A DNA stretch of 64,000 bases from Paraburkholderia kururiensis (GTDB taxonomy: Bacteria > Pseudomonadota > Gammaproteobacteria > Burkholderiales > Burkholderiaceae). The stretch lies in contig NZ_CP139965.1 of the NCBI RefSeq assembly GCF_034424375.1, forward strand, positions 6,014,001 through 6,078,000, read 5' to 3'. Shown piece by piece: positions 10,168-19,352 of this stretch. Made by a program: the position numbers and the translations under genes. How positions within the stretch are numbered: position 1 is the stretch's first letter; each line of letters begins with the position of its first letter. Under the pieces are notes generated by a model. It saw only the letters and a program-made list of their open reading frames with translations. It was not told the origin of the DNA and ran no database searches.

Positions 10168-10995
10168 TCAATCGGCTTGTGCGACGGGTTGAAGCCGGGC
10201 GCCCTGCGTCGTCGGCGCGTCGTTCGCCTTCGTCGCTGCCGGCGCGCCCATCGCTGCCATCACCTGCTTCGCGATCGAATCGGCCAGCCGCTTCGCTTCG
10301 GCTTCGAAGGTGTCGTGCTTCGCCTCGGAGACGGCGTGCAGCCCGCCGCTCGTCGCCACGGACGTCGCCAGACTCCCCGCGGCCGCGCCCACGCCGCCCA
10401 TCGCGACCATGCCCGGCGCCTTGCCGCTGTCCGCGGTCGCGTCGAAGCGCTGCAACGGCGACAGCACGCCGCCTTGCGGCTGATACAGCAACTGCACCGA
10501 CGCCGCCACTTCGCTCTTGCCCGCGCCGAACCCGATCAGCATGCGGCGGCTGCGTCTGCCCGCATCGAGCGAGTCCAGACGGCCTTCGATCACGAGCACG
10601 CTTTTGCCGGGCGACACAGACTGCGGCGCCGAAGGCGGCACCGGCGCGAGCACGGCATCGAGCCCCTTCGCCCGCAACTGCTTCACGAGTTCGCTCGCCA
10701 CCTGGCCGCGTACCGCGAGCGCCTCGTCGTATTGCTGCTGCACGGCGGACGTTCCGCTCAACGACGCCTTCAGCTGCCGGCTCACGCTGTCGTCGAACCG
10801 GACGGTCGCGGTGGCGTCGTCGAACGGATAGACGTAGATCACATCGGGCCGCACGGGGGCCGGCGCGGCATACGCCTGTACGCCGCTGATGCCCGAAGCG
10901 CAGCCGCCGAATGCGAGACACGCCGCCAGCAGCGTCGTACTCGCCCAACGCCGCGCGCGGCGCACGGCCCATCCTGATGAAAATGACATCGGCAT
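10168..10995 (-). CDS. DUF4410-like lipoprotein, 275 aa
   Basis: Predicted envelope lipoprotein. The N-terminus has an Arg-rich segment, a hydrophobic stretch and a lipobox ending LAFGGC before ASGISG. The body alternates beta/alpha (VIYVYPFDDATATV..., LVIEGRLDSLDAG), as in DUF4410 proteins, with a Gly/Ala-rich segment towards the C-terminus. The start is ATG 10995, preceded by AGGTGG at good spacing; the open frame further upstream is noncoding in character. It converges with pbpC and stands alone. Function unknown. Confidence 0.75.
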   Translation of the reverse strand: MPMSFSSGWAVRRARRWASTTLLAACLAFGGCASGISGVQAYAAPAPVRPDVIYVYPFDDATATVRFDDSVSRQLKASLSGTSAVQQQYDEALAVRGQVASELVKQLRAKGLDAVLAPVPPSAPQSVSPGKSVLVIEGRLDSLDAGRRSRRMLIGFGAGKSEVAASVQLLYQPQGGVLSPLQRFDATADSGKAPGMVAMGGVGAAAGSLATSVATSGGLHAVSEAKHDTFEAEAKRLADSIAKQVMAAMGAPAATKANDAPTTQGARLQPVAQAD

Positions 10996-11159
10996 CTCGT
11001 TCCACCTGCCCTCGTTCGCACTGAGATAGCCGGCCCGTTCCCGTCGAAGGTATGAACAACGTGGGAGAGGCCGCTTTGGAAATTGCTTCGGAAATCGTCG
11101 TGGCGACGTCGCGGACCGACTGCGCCGCCGCTTGTCGCCGACCGTGCGTTGCGTACCGC

Positions 11160-11570
11160 TCAGGCCCAGTGCGGCGGAATCCACACGCCGCCTGCCCAGT
11201 GGCCCGGCACCCAGACGGCGGGCCGCACGGCGGGCGCCACGTAGACGGCCGTCGGCGCCACGCCATAAGCCGTTTTGGCGGGCGCGGGAGCCGGCGCCAC
11301 GACGAGAGGTGCCGGCGGAACATAGGTGACCACCGGTGCCGGCGCCGCATAGACGACGGGCGGCGGCGCCACGATGACGGGCGCGGCCACGAACGCCGTG
11401 CCGCGCAGCACCCACGTGGCGGCGGAGGCAGACGCGCTCGTCACGGCGAGCAGGCCGGCCGTCGCCGCGAGCGCCAGCGGGCGCGAGAAGCGCCACGTCA
11501 GCGTCGCCGGAATGGAGCGCGACACTTTGCTCGTCGCGCCGATACGTTTGATGAGAGATGAGAAGTTCAC
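11160..11570 (-). CDS. Small exported Pro/Ala/Val-rich protein with YXWGXW-like C-terminus
   Basis: 136-residue secreted or periplasmic protein. GTG 11570 is the chosen start because AAGGACG lies just upstream; an ATG-started extension would run through noncoding sequence. Residues 1-45 include a basic N-terminus, a hydrophobic core (LALAATAGLLAV) and an Ala-rich cleavage region. The mature part is low-complexity Ala-Pro-Val, and the protein ends WVPGHWAGGVWIPPHW, resembling the Trp/Pro/Gly repeat of YXWGXW proteins. Its neighbour is another envelope protein, but in a separate transcription unit. No function is assigned. Confidence 0.7.
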   Translation of the reverse strand: MNFSSLIKRIGATSKVSRSIPATLTWRFSRPLALAATAGLLAVTSASASAATWVLRGTAFVAAPVIVAPPPVVYAAPAPVVTYVPPAPLVVAPAPAPAKTAYGVAPTAVYVAPAVRPAVWVPGHWAGGVWIPPHWA

Positions 11571-11909
11571 GGAACGTCCTTCAGTGTGTGGGCCGCGTCT
11601 CGAACGGGAAGCTCGACAGGCACTGCAAGCGCGGCGGGTTGCGGATGGCTGCAATGTAGAAGAACGCTCGCGCGGAGTCTGTTGGAAATTCATGTCGCGC
11701 GGTTTCACGCGCCACGAGGCACTCTCCGAAAATGGAACGAAAATTCCATTTCGCTCGGCTATGCAACTGCCGTTGCGCATCGCCGATGCCTTGTCTATGC
11801 TGAGGCCATACGTGCGCGCGCCCGCGCGGCGCGCGACGAAATGCGAGCGGACGACATCGCATCGCCCGGCATCGGAACATCACACGATCAGCAGATCAGG
11901 AGACACGTC
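11571..11909. promoter_or_regulatory. Divergent intergenic region with an AT-rich palindrome
   Basis: Between two divergent genes. AAATGGAA (11730-11737) and TTCCATTT (11744-11751) form a perfect 8-bp inverted repeat with a 6-base spacer, the most AT-rich patch here and a candidate operator. No gene is visible in the rest. Confidence 0.5.
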
Positions 11910-12767
11910 ATGCAAAGCCTCAGTCCCGCCGAATGCACGCCGCAAGCCGTGGTGGAGGCCCTGTTGCACGGGCCCGGCGCGATCCGCGTGCGCGGCCTCT
12001 TCAGCCCCGCTCAGGTGAGCGAAGCGCGCAGCGTCGTGATGGCCCATTCCGACGCCCGCGCGCAAACCGTCACGCATTTTCAGGGGCAAGCCGCGCAGGA
12101 GGCGCGGCTGCATCTGCAACGCCGCGTGTGGAACTTGCTTGCGAAGGGCGAGGTGTTTTCGCAGATGGCCGAGCAACCGGTGATCGTGGCCGCCATGCGC
12201 GCGTTTCTCGGCGAAGACTTCGTGATGGGATCGATTGCGGCCAATCGCATCCTGCCCGACGGCCCCGGCCAGGAGCCGCACATCGACTACCCGTATTGGG
12301 ATCTGCACGCGCCGCAGACCTTTCCGGTGGGCATCAATTCGAGCTTTCCGCTCAACGCGCAAGTGACGATTCCGCTGGACCCGTTTACGGCGCAAACCGG
12401 CGCCACGGCATTCGTGCCGGGCACGCAGCGCGAGCTGCGCTACCCCGGCCCCGACGACCGCTTCTTCGAACGCTGCGAGCGTATGGAGGCGGACCCCGGC
12501 GACGCCATCCTGTTCTTCGGCGCCACCTGGCATTGCGCCATGCCGAACCGCAGCAGCATGGACCGCAGCGCCATCCTGATCCAGTACCTGCCGAAGTTCG
12601 TGAAGCCGATGGAAGACCTGCGCGCGATGGTGGGCGAAGCGTTCGTGAAGCGCGCGAGCCCGACCATGCGTCAGTTGCTCGGGCTCACGTATCCGTATCC
12701 GCAGAACCTCGACGACGTGACGGGCGCAGCCAATACCGAGGGACGCGTCAACGCCGCGAGGTACTGA
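11910..12767 (+). CDS. Phytanoyl-CoA dioxygenase (PhyH) family protein
   Basis: Probable Fe(II)/2-oxoglutarate-dependent oxygenase, 285 aa. The facial triad can be read as HID within PHIDYPYWD (His and Asp) plus a distal His in TWHCAMPNRS, followed by an Arg (DRSAILIQYLP) suited to 2-oxoglutarate binding. The middle region GATAFVPGTQRE is typical of PhyH proteins. ATG 11910 has CAGGAG about nine bases upstream. Monocistronic by position. The substrate is unknown; PhyH members act on lipids, small amino acids or natural-product intermediates, and nothing nearby narrows it. Confidence 0.85.
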   Translation: MQSLSPAECTPQAVVEALLHGPGAIRVRGLFSPAQVSEARSVVMAHSDARAQTVTHFQGQAAQEARLHLQRRVWNLLAKGEVFSQMAEQPVIVAAMRAFLGEDFVMGSIAANRILPDGPGQEPHIDYPYWDLHAPQTFPVGINSSFPLNAQVTIPLDPFTAQTGATAFVPGTQRELRYPGPDDRFFERCERMEADPGDAILFFGATWHCAMPNRSSMDRSAILIQYLPKFVKPMEDLRAMVGEAFVKRASPTMRQLLGLTYPYPQNLDDVTGAANTEGRVNAARY

Positions 12768-12816
12768 GCGTCGTGGTCTGCGCCGGATTTCAGTTCGCTA
12801 TCCGGCGCTCTTGCCT

Positions 12817-13140
12817 TTATTGCCCGCCATCGAGTCGATTGACGCGGAAGTTCCCCGCCAGCGCGCCAGGACCGCGCTGCTCCATCAGGCTGCCGAATTC
12901 GTTCGAGATGCGCTTGAGCGCGTGCCGCTTGCCCTCCACGTCGCGCTGTGTGAAGTCTTCGTAGGCGCCGTCGTCGAACGAGACGGTGACGGACGCGCGG
13001 TGTCCGCCGTTCTCGAAACCGATGTGCAGCGTGCGGCCCGGGCGTTCGTCGATGTGAAACCCGATCTCGCGCGCCTCGAAGTAACGGCCCAGGGTTTCGG
13101 CCACTTCTCTCATTTCGCCTGCCTGTACGTGGATGTTCAT
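12817..13140 (-). CDS. Conserved-looking hypothetical protein, 107 aa
   Basis: Small soluble protein with good codon structure: MNIHVQAGEMREVAETLGRY, then an alternating beta-rich segment (TLHIGFENGGHRASVTVSF) and a helical C-terminus. No signal peptide or membrane segment. It converges with the dioxygenase gene 50 bases away. I do not recognise a family with confidence. Confidence 0.6.
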   Translation of the reverse strand: MNIHVQAGEMREVAETLGRYFEAREIGFHIDERPGRTLHIGFENGGHRASVTVSFDDGAYEDFTQRDVEGKRHALKRISNEFGSLMEQRGPGALAGNFRVNRLDGGQ

Positions 13141-13575
13141 TGCGTCTCCGTGGTGAGGACGGGCGGCCTCTTGCCTCTGCCTTCATACCCGCTCGCCTCT
13201 GGCCGCCCGGCAACGGCGTCGCGCTGCACGGTGCGTTCCCGCGTGCCGCGGCGCGTGTCTGTGTGTGCGCGACGCTTCGTGCTGCAAGCGTTCGTCACGG
13301 CACGAAAGCGCTGCTTCGGCCACGCCGCGCGCGTACTTCAGCCAGACGTAAAACGCTGTGTGCGGATTGAAATGTTTGCCCGCACGCTTGCAATAGTTGC
13401 CCACTCTTCTGACGAATCGCGCCGCGGTCGGCCGGTGTCTCGCTGCGATGCAGCGCCCCCTCGCGACTTCCCACGCAGGGGTGCGGACCGAATCTTGCTG
13501 CGCATCCCCCTCTGCCGTCTTCTCGCCCGATGCGCACGCGTAGCCGGGCGCCAATGACACACCATCCCGTTTCCG
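13141..13575. other. Intergenic region, no gene recognised
   Basis: About 435 bases between divergent genes. A minus-strand frame (13183-13623) is open, but it overlaps the trehalase start and lacks a ribosome binding site. No strong palindrome seen. Confidence 0.45.
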
Positions 13576-15657
13576 ATGCCCTTGCACACCGCCGCACCCG
13601 GGCTGCGCGTCGCAGTCCCGCATGTTTCAGATGTTCCGCCGTCCGAGCCTCTTGCATGGTCGCCTCGGCCTGCCGTCCCGCTTCGCGTGGCATCGCAGCT
13701 TGCCCGTACCGCATCGCCGCGGATACTCGCCGTGTGCCGCCGTCTGCGCAACGCAGTGGTGTGCCTCGCGTGTCTGTGGCCGCTCGCGCCGCATGCAGCC
13801 GGGCTCTCGCATGGCTTCGTCCCGCTGCCGCCCGCGGTGGCGGCGTCTGCAGGAAAGGCCGGGCAGCCGCCGAATCCGCACGCGCAGCCGTCGCCGGTGG
13901 TGGCGGTGCCGCCCTCCGAGCTGTACGGCGACCTCTATCGCGAAGTCGAACTCGCACGCGTCTTTCCCGACAGCAAGACCTTCGCGGACATGGAGCCCAC
14001 CGTGCCGCCGCAACAGATCATGGCGGCGTTCGCGAAATTGCGCGAACAGCATCCGAACGAAGCGGCGTCCGGTGCATGGGCTGCATCCGCGGCGGACGTT
14101 GCCGACGCCGCCTCCGCCGCTAGTGCTTCCGGCACGGCAGGCACGGCGGCGAAAGGCAATGGCGCCGCGTCGCCGCTCGGCCAGTTCGTCGCGCGCTATT
14201 TCACGCTGCCCGAGCGGCAGGCGAAGCACTGGACGAGCGATCCGAACCAAGACGTGACGAGCCACATCGACACGCTGTGGAACGTGCTGCGTCGCAATCC
14301 CGACAGCGTGAAGAACGCGTGGTCGTCGCTGCTGCCGCTGCCGAAGCCGTACATCGTGCCAGGCGACCGCTTCGACGAGATCTACTACTGGGACTCGTAC
14401 TTCATCATGCTGGGCCTCGAAACGAGCGGCCGCCACGATCTCACGCGCGACGAGCTCGACAACTTCGCCACGCTGATCGACCGTTATGGCCACATTCCGA
14501 ACGGCAACCGCACCTACTACCTGAGCCGCTCGCAGCCGCCGTTCTTCGCGCAGATGGTCGAACTCGTCGCGCAGCGCGACGGCGACGCGGTCTATCTGCG
14601 CTACCTGCCCGAACTGAAGGCCGAGTACGCGTACTGGATGGCGGGCAGCGCGAACCTCGCGCCGGGCCACGCGTCGCGGCATCTGGTGCGCCTCGCCGAC
14701 GGCACGCTGCTGAACCGTTATTGGGACGAGCGCGATACGCCGCGCGACGAGTCGTATCGCGAAGACGTGGCCACCGCGCAGGCCGCGAAGGGACGCGAGC
14801 CGGCGTCGCTGTGGCGCGACCTGCGCGCGGGCGGCGAGACAGGCTGGGACTTCAGCTCGCGCTGGTTCGCGGACGGCAAGACGCTTGCCAGCATCGACGT
14901 GACGTCGCTCGTACCCGTCGATCTGAACAGCCTGCTCTATCTGCTCGAACGCACGCTCGCGAAGGCGTATCGCGTGCAGGGCGACGCCACGCACGCCGAA
15001 AACATGGAGCTGCACGCCCGCATTCGCGCGGATGCGATCCGGCGTCTGCTGTGGGACCCGCAGCTGCACGCGTTCGGCGACTACGACTTCGTGCGCGGCA
15101 CGCTCACGCACCGGCTCAGCGCGGCGACGGTCTATCCGCTCTATGCCGGCGTCGCGACGCGCGAAGAAGCGCGCAGCGTCGCGGACACGCTGAAGACGGC
15201 GCTGTTGCGTCCCGGCGGGCTCGCCACCACGCGCGTGAACACGGGCCAGCAATGGGACGAGCCGAACGGCTGGGCGCCGCTGCAATACCTCGCGGTGACG
15301 GGGCTGCGCCGCTATGGCGAAGCGGAACTCGCGCGCACGATCGCGACGCGCTGGATCCGCACGAACGTCGCGTATTACCAGCGCACCGGCAAGCTCGTGG
15401 AGAAGTACGACGTAGACGTGGCGAACCGCGCGGCGGGCGGCGGCGAATATCCGTTGCAGGACGGCTTCGGCTGGACCAACGGCGTGCTGCGCGCGCTCAT
15501 GAAGCTCTATCCCGACGCAGTGCGCAGCACGCGGCCTGCCGACGTGCCCGAAGGACCGTCGGGCGTGTCGGCCGCGGCGGCATCGGCGGCGCGCGCACCG
15601 AAGACCTCGCATCGTTTGGAGGCGGCGCCTGCCGGGGCGGCGAAATCATCGCCATGA
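13576..15657 (+). CDS. treA: Periplasmic trehalase (GH37)
   Basis: Hydrolyses alpha,alpha-trehalose to two glucose, allowing use of external trehalose. Both family signatures are present: PGDRFDEIYYWDSY (signature 1) and QQWDEPNGWAPLQ (signature 2), together with RYGHIPNGNRTYYLSRSQPP. The ATG at 13576 gives a 53-residue leader before a classical signal sequence (RRLRNAVVCLACLWPLAPHAAG). A GTG at 13732 directly before that signal peptide is therefore a plausible true start, although neither has a good ribosome binding site. An Ala/Ser-rich insert near residues 165-195 and an Ala-rich C-terminal tail look like linkers. No trehalose transporter is adjacent. Confidence 0.92.
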   Translation: MPLHTAAPGLRVAVPHVSDVPPSEPLAWSPRPAVPLRVASQLARTASPRILAVCRRLRNAVVCLACLWPLAPHAAGLSHGFVPLPPAVAASAGKAGQPPNPHAQPSPVVAVPPSELYGDLYREVELARVFPDSKTFADMEPTVPPQQIMAAFAKLREQHPNEAASGAWAASAADVADAASAASASGTAGTAAKGNGAASPLGQFVARYFTLPERQAKHWTSDPNQDVTSHIDTLWNVLRRNPDSVKNAWSSLLPLPKPYIVPGDRFDEIYYWDSYFIMLGLETSGRHDLTRDELDNFATLIDRYGHIPNGNRTYYLSRSQPPFFAQMVELVAQRDGDAVYLRYLPELKAEYAYWMAGSANLAPGHASRHLVRLADGTLLNRYWDERDTPRDESYREDVATAQAAKGREPASLWRDLRAGGETGWDFSSRWFADGKTLASIDVTSLVPVDLNSLLYLLERTLAKAYRVQGDATHAENMELHARIRADAIRRLLWDPQLHAFGDYDFVRGTLTHRLSAATVYPLYAGVATREEARSVADTLKTALLRPGGLATTRVNTGQQWDEPNGWAPLQYLAVTGLRRYGEAELARTIATRWIRTNVAYYQRTGKLVEKYDVDVANRAAGGGEYPLQDGFGWTNGVLRALMKLYPDAVRSTRPADVPEGPSGVSAAAASAARAPKTSHRLEAAPAGAAKSSP

Positions 15658-15884
15658 AGATCGCCTTAGACGAGGTGCGCCGACGTGCGCGATGAGTCCG
15701 CCGATTCCGCCTCGCTGCTGCCGCTGCACGACGGAAAAACGATGCAGTGCGACAGGCCCGGCGGAATCGACCGGCATGCCTGTTGCTTGAAGGAATCCGG
15801 ACGCCGCAGTGCGAAGCCCTCACGTCATGAGGGCGTGCTGTCCTGACGTGGACAACCTGCGGCAATCTCCAGAGACGCGGTGCA

Positions 15885-16847
15885 ATGGCAACGATCATGA
15901 GCGTCGGCAGCATCAACGCGGACTTTCAGTTGCGCGTCGATGCGTTGCCGCACAACGGCGAAATGGCGATGGGCAGGGAGTTCGCGAGGCTCTCGGGCGG
16001 CACGGGTCCGAACGTGGCGTGCGCGGCGCAACGGCTCGGCTTCGGCACGCAGGTGCTCGGCATGGTGGGCGACGACGACCTCGCCGACCAGGCGCTCGAC
16101 CCGCTGCGCCGCGCGAACGTGGACATCTCGCACGTGCGCGTGGCGCGCGGTCACGCCACCGCTGTCGCCACCATTCTCGTCATGCCGGACGGCAGCCAGC
16201 ACAAGGTCTTCGCGCCCAACGCAAGCGACGCCTGGAGCGATGACGACCTCGCCGCCGCGCGCACGGCCATCGACGCGCTCACGCCCGACGACGTGCTCGT
16301 CGTGAGCTGCGACATCTCGGCTGCCGCAGTGACCTGCGCGTTGCAGGCCGCGGCGCACCGCGGTATTCGCGTGGTGCTCGATCCGGTTCCCGGCGACCGC
16401 GTATCGACGCGCGCCGTGCGCAAGCTGTGGGCGCACGTGAGCGCCGTAATGCCCGACGACACCGCGGCCACGCGAATGAGCGGCGTGTCCGTCAGCGACG
16501 ACAACAGCGCCGCGCGTGCCGCCCAGGCGATGCATGCACGCGGCGTCGCGCTGGCCTGCGTGCGGCGCGCGCATGGCGGCTGCGTGGCGGTGTTCGACAG
16601 CAACACGCTGTTCGTCGCGCCCCAGCCCGTCACGGTGGTGGATACCACGGGCGGCGACGACGCCTTCGCCGGCGCGCTCGCCGTTGCGCTCGCGGAGCAG
16701 CGCGGGCCCATCGAGGCGGTGCTGTTCGCGGCGGCGGCCGCGCATCTCGCGCTCACGCGCTACGGCGCACAGGCATCGTGCGGCGGACGGGACGAGATCG
16801 AAGCGATGCAGGCGGCACTGCGGCCGCTCGCGCGGTTGTATCGATAG
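15885..16847 (+). CDS. PfkB/ribokinase-family carbohydrate kinase
   Basis: Cytoplasmic ATP-dependent sugar kinase, 320 aa. The N-terminal PfkB signature region is visible (LSGGTGPNVACAAQRLG), and the C-terminal ATP/anion-hole segment reads VDTTGGDDAFAGALA. The usual form is DTTGAGD, so two positions before the catalytic Asp are changed (A to G, G to D), although the Asp itself is kept. Substrate not deducible. The second in-frame ATG at 15897 (MSVGSINADF) would also give a complete fold. It lies 227 bases downstream of trehalase on the same strand and could follow it in carbohydrate use, but the gap suggests its own promoter. Confidence 0.88.
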   Translation: MATIMSVGSINADFQLRVDALPHNGEMAMGREFARLSGGTGPNVACAAQRLGFGTQVLGMVGDDDLADQALDPLRRANVDISHVRVARGHATAVATILVMPDGSQHKVFAPNASDAWSDDDLAAARTAIDALTPDDVLVVSCDISAAAVTCALQAAAHRGIRVVLDPVPGDRVSTRAVRKLWAHVSAVMPDDTAATRMSGVSVSDDNSAARAAQAMHARGVALACVRRAHGGCVAVFDSNTLFVAPQPVTVVDTTGGDDAFAGALAVALAEQRGPIEAVLFAAAAAHLALTRYGAQASCGGRDEIEAMQAALRPLARLYR

Positions 16848-16924
16848 CGACGCGACGTGCGCCGCTCATGCGCGGCAATGGCCTCGCATCGTGCGACGCG
16901 CCTTTGCCGTCGCCGCTGCCGCGC

Positions 16925-17302
16925 TCACTCTTCGTAGGCCGCCATGACGAGCCACAGGTCGCGCTCGCTCGTCTGCACGTGCGCCGCGAGCGCGTATGAC
17001 GCGTGCGGATCGCACATCTCGCGCAGCACGCTCTGGGCTGCTTCGCTGTTGCCGAATACGCGCTCGGATACGCGGCGCACTTCGTCCTTGCCCTCGAACA
17101 TGCAGCGGTTGTGCTGGAACACGAGCGGTTGCTGCTTCCACTCGTTGAAGCGTTCCTTCACGTGCTTGAAGTCGCCGCCGCACACGTTCGCCTGATAGTG
17201 CGTACGCGCGCTCTTCGGCAGGCCGGGTGCGCTGCCTGCATCCGCCAGGCTGCCGGCGTGGATGTCCCAGCTGTCGGTGCCCGAAAACGATCTGTCTTCC
17301 AT
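16925..17302 (-). CDS. Hypothetical protein, 125 aa
   Basis: Soluble protein with several Cys (ANVCGG, HNRCMF, LREMCD) and a charged helical C-terminal half (VRRVSERVFGNSEAAQSVLRE). ATG 17302 was chosen because GGGAGG precedes it by eight bases; the open frame continues ten codons upstream without a better site. Divergent from the next gene across about 210 bases. No family recognised. Confidence 0.65.
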   Translation of the reverse strand: MEDRSFSGTDSWDIHAGSLADAGSAPGLPKSARTHYQANVCGGDFKHVKERFNEWKQQPLVFQHNRCMFEGKDEVRRVSERVFGNSEAAQSVLREMCDPHASYALAAHVQTSERDLWLVMAAYEE

Positions 17303-17511
17303 GATGATGCCTCCCCACTGCGTGCTGCCCACCCGCCACCTTCAACGGTGAAAGGCGATGGCGGGCGGTGGCCGGTTGCGGTGCAATCAGATGCCGGCTG
17401 GGCCGCGTTGTGTCCAGGTAGCGTCCGGGTTGCATGCGCCTTGCCGCGCCAATAGCATGAAAGCACGATGGTGTATCCGCGTGTGTTGTCCTACCCACGG
17501 AGGAATCCGAA

Positions 17512-17781
17512 ATGACTGCTCACCGCAACCCCACCACCCGCTCCACTCACACCGCCGTGACCTACGGTGCCTTCCTGATCCAGCCCGTCGTCACGACCGC
17601 TGAAAACGGGCGTTATGCCGCCACGGCCATCGTTGCCGCGCCGGACGGCAGCGAGCGCGTGATCGGCGTGGACGGCGATTTCGCGCTGCACGACGAAGCG
17701 AGCGACCGTGCCGTCGAACTGGCGATGGCATGGATCGACCAGCGCCGCATGGCGTCCGACCATCACGTGAGCGGCCGATGA
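17512..17781 (+). CDS. Small hypothetical protein, 89 aa
   Basis: Compact soluble protein beginning MTAHRNPTTRSTHTAVTYG, with a predicted beta-sheet core (RYAATAIVAAPDGSERVIG) and a C-terminal helix ending in an acidic/basic tail (AVELAMAWIDQRRM). The ribosome binding site GGAGGA sits about eight bases before ATG 17512, which supports expression. Function not recognised. Confidence 0.65.
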   Translation: MTAHRNPTTRSTHTAVTYGAFLIQPVVTTAENGRYAATAIVAAPDGSERVIGVDGDFALHDEASDRAVELAMAWIDQRRMASDHHVSGR

Positions 17782-17842
17782 GGCGCTCGCGGTGCAGACG
17801 TTGCCTCGCACTGCCGCTACGTTGATGCCGCACCGATACTCG

Positions 17843-18061
17843 CTACTGGCTCGCGCCCGATGCCGGTGCGATGCCGGAAGCCGCCGAGGCCGGTGCGGCG
17901 CCCATGCCGCTGTTCATGCCGCCCGCGGCGGCCGTGCCGCTCGCGCCCGCGGAACTGTTCGTGTCGGTGCTGCTGTTGTCGGCGCGCTTGCAGCCGGCGC
18001 CGCCCACTGCGATCAATGCGATAGACGAGACGACGAGCATCTGTTTCAAACCTGGTTTCAT
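17843..18061 (-). CDS. Small lipoprotein, 72 aa
   Basis: Starts MKPGLKQMLVVSSIALIAVG and carries a lipobox ending VGGAGCK, so the mature Cys would be lipid-anchored. The rest is a low-complexity Ser/Ala/Gly/Met tail. ATG 18061 follows GAGGGG. It resembles many short Burkholderia-type lipoproteins of unknown role. It converges with the 89-aa gene. Confidence 0.65.
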   Translation of the reverse strand: MKPGLKQMLVVSSIALIAVGGAGCKRADNSSTDTNSSAGASGTAAAGGMNSGMGAAPASAASGIAPASGASQ

Positions 18062-18320
18062 GAGCCCCTCTTTCTGTTGCAGATCCTGGAGCTCACCGAG
18101 CCGCAAGCGATGTTCCTGGCGGCCGCGCCGCCGACGTGCCCAAACCGCGCGAGCCGTGCGTGCGAACCGCGCGCGCGACTTGCATGGCAGCGCGTATGTC
18201 CGCTGTCACGCGGCGTTGGCGGCAACGCGGGTACACTGGCTGCTCGCTTTTTTCTTTTCCTTCGTGCGGCCTCGCCGGGCGCTGTCCCGCGGCGTTGCAC
18301 GCCTATCGCCGGAGCCCTTC

Positions 18321-18995
18321 ATGCGCATTGAAACCGCGTTTCTGTTCGATCTCGACGGCACGCTCGTCGATAGCGTCTATCAACACGTGCTCGCATGGAA
18401 AGAGGCGCTGGACCAGGAAGGCATCGAACTGTCGGTCTGGCGCATTCATCGCAAGATCGGTATGAGCGGCGGGCTGTTCACGAATCAACTGCTGCGCGAA
18501 ACGGGCGGCGACATCAGCCCCGCGCGCGTGGAGCGGTTGCGGCATCTGCACGCCGAAGCCTACAAGCGTCTGCGTGCGCAGGTGCGGCCGCTGCCCGGCG
18601 CGCGCGAGCTGCTCGACGCGTTGAGCGAAGCCGGCACGCGCTGGGCCATTGCGACGAGCGGCCGGCTCGAAACCGCGGCAGTGAATCTGGAGGCACTGGG
18701 CGTCGACCCGGCGCTCAACACCGTGGTCACGCGCGATGACGTGAAATACGCGAAGCCGGACCCGGACCTCTTCATCGCGGCGGCCGCGCGACTCGACGTG
18801 CCGATCGAGCATACGGTCGTGGTGGGCGACAGCATCTGGGACATGCTCGCGGCGCGCCGTTGTCGCGCGCTCGGCGTGGGCCTGCTTTCAGGGGGATACG
18901 GGGCGGAAGAACTGGAGCGCGCAGGCGCGCTGCGCGTCTACGACGACCCCGCCGATCTGCTGCACCATCTCGACGAGGTTGCGGCGAGGCCTTGA
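18321..18995 (+). CDS. HAD-superfamily hydrolase (phosphoglycolate/sugar-phosphatase-like)
   Basis: Cytoplasmic phosphatase, 224 aa. Motif I is FDLDGTLVDS (nucleophile Asp and acid/base Asp), motif II is the Ser/Thr in IATSG, motif III is the Lys in KYAKPDPDLF, and motif IV is GDSIWDM. An alpha-helical cap lies between motifs I and II, as in the PGMB/Gph subgroup. ATG 18321 is preceded by GGAGCCC. No neighbour identifies its substrate. Confidence 0.88.
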   Translation: MRIETAFLFDLDGTLVDSVYQHVLAWKEALDQEGIELSVWRIHRKIGMSGGLFTNQLLRETGGDISPARVERLRHLHAEAYKRLRAQVRPLPGARELLDALSEAGTRWAIATSGRLETAAVNLEALGVDPALNTVVTRDDVKYAKPDPDLFIAAAARLDVPIEHTVVVGDSIWDMLAARRCRALGVGLLSGGYGAEELERAGALRVYDDPADLLHHLDEVAARP

Positions 18996-19061
18996 CGCAA
19001 ATTGGAGGCGCCTCGCCGCGCGAGGTTGCCGATGCGATCAGACGATGTGCGGCGGCACGCG

Positions 19062-19352
19062 TCACCAGTCCGGCGCGTTCGCGTCGAGCGCATGTCCGGC
19101 GCTGCGATTGACGACGCGGTACGGGCGCTCGTGCTCGTCCAGCACGCCGCGCCATTCCGAGAGCCGTGCGAGCGAGTCCGTACGCAGCACCGCAAAGGTG
19201 CGCCCCGAACGCGCTTTCGCTTCCATCAGCTCGATCGTGCCGCTGCCGTTGCCATTGCTGCTGCCGCTGCCGTTACCGCTGGTGGGCAGCGTGCGCAGCA
19301 TCGGCACATCGCGCTCGTGCAGTTGCAGCTCGTATTGTCCGAAGTGGCCCAT
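19062..19352 (-). CDS. Hypothetical protein, 96 aa, with Gly/Ser/Asn linker
   Basis: Begins MGHFGQYELQLHERDVPMLR, followed by a Gly-Ser-Asn repeat of about 15 residues and a second half (RTFAVLRTDSLARLSEWRGV) of mixed alpha/beta character. CAGGAG lies about nine bases before ATG 19352. The linker is encoded by a CTGCCG/GCCATT-like repetitive run around 19235-19285, which could vary by slippage. Function unknown. Confidence 0.6.
   Translation of the reverse strand: MGHFGQYELQLHERDVPMLRTLPTSGNGSGSSNGNGSGTIELMEAKARSGRTFAVLRTDSLARLSEWRGVLDEHERPYRVVNRSAGHALDANAPDW

Noticed and set aside
13183..13623. Minus-strand 146-codon frame upstream of trehalase (contains NPHTAFYVWLKYARGVAEAA)
   Set aside because: Part of the translation looks protein-like, but it lacks a ribosome binding site and overlaps the trehalase 5' end; no family recognised.
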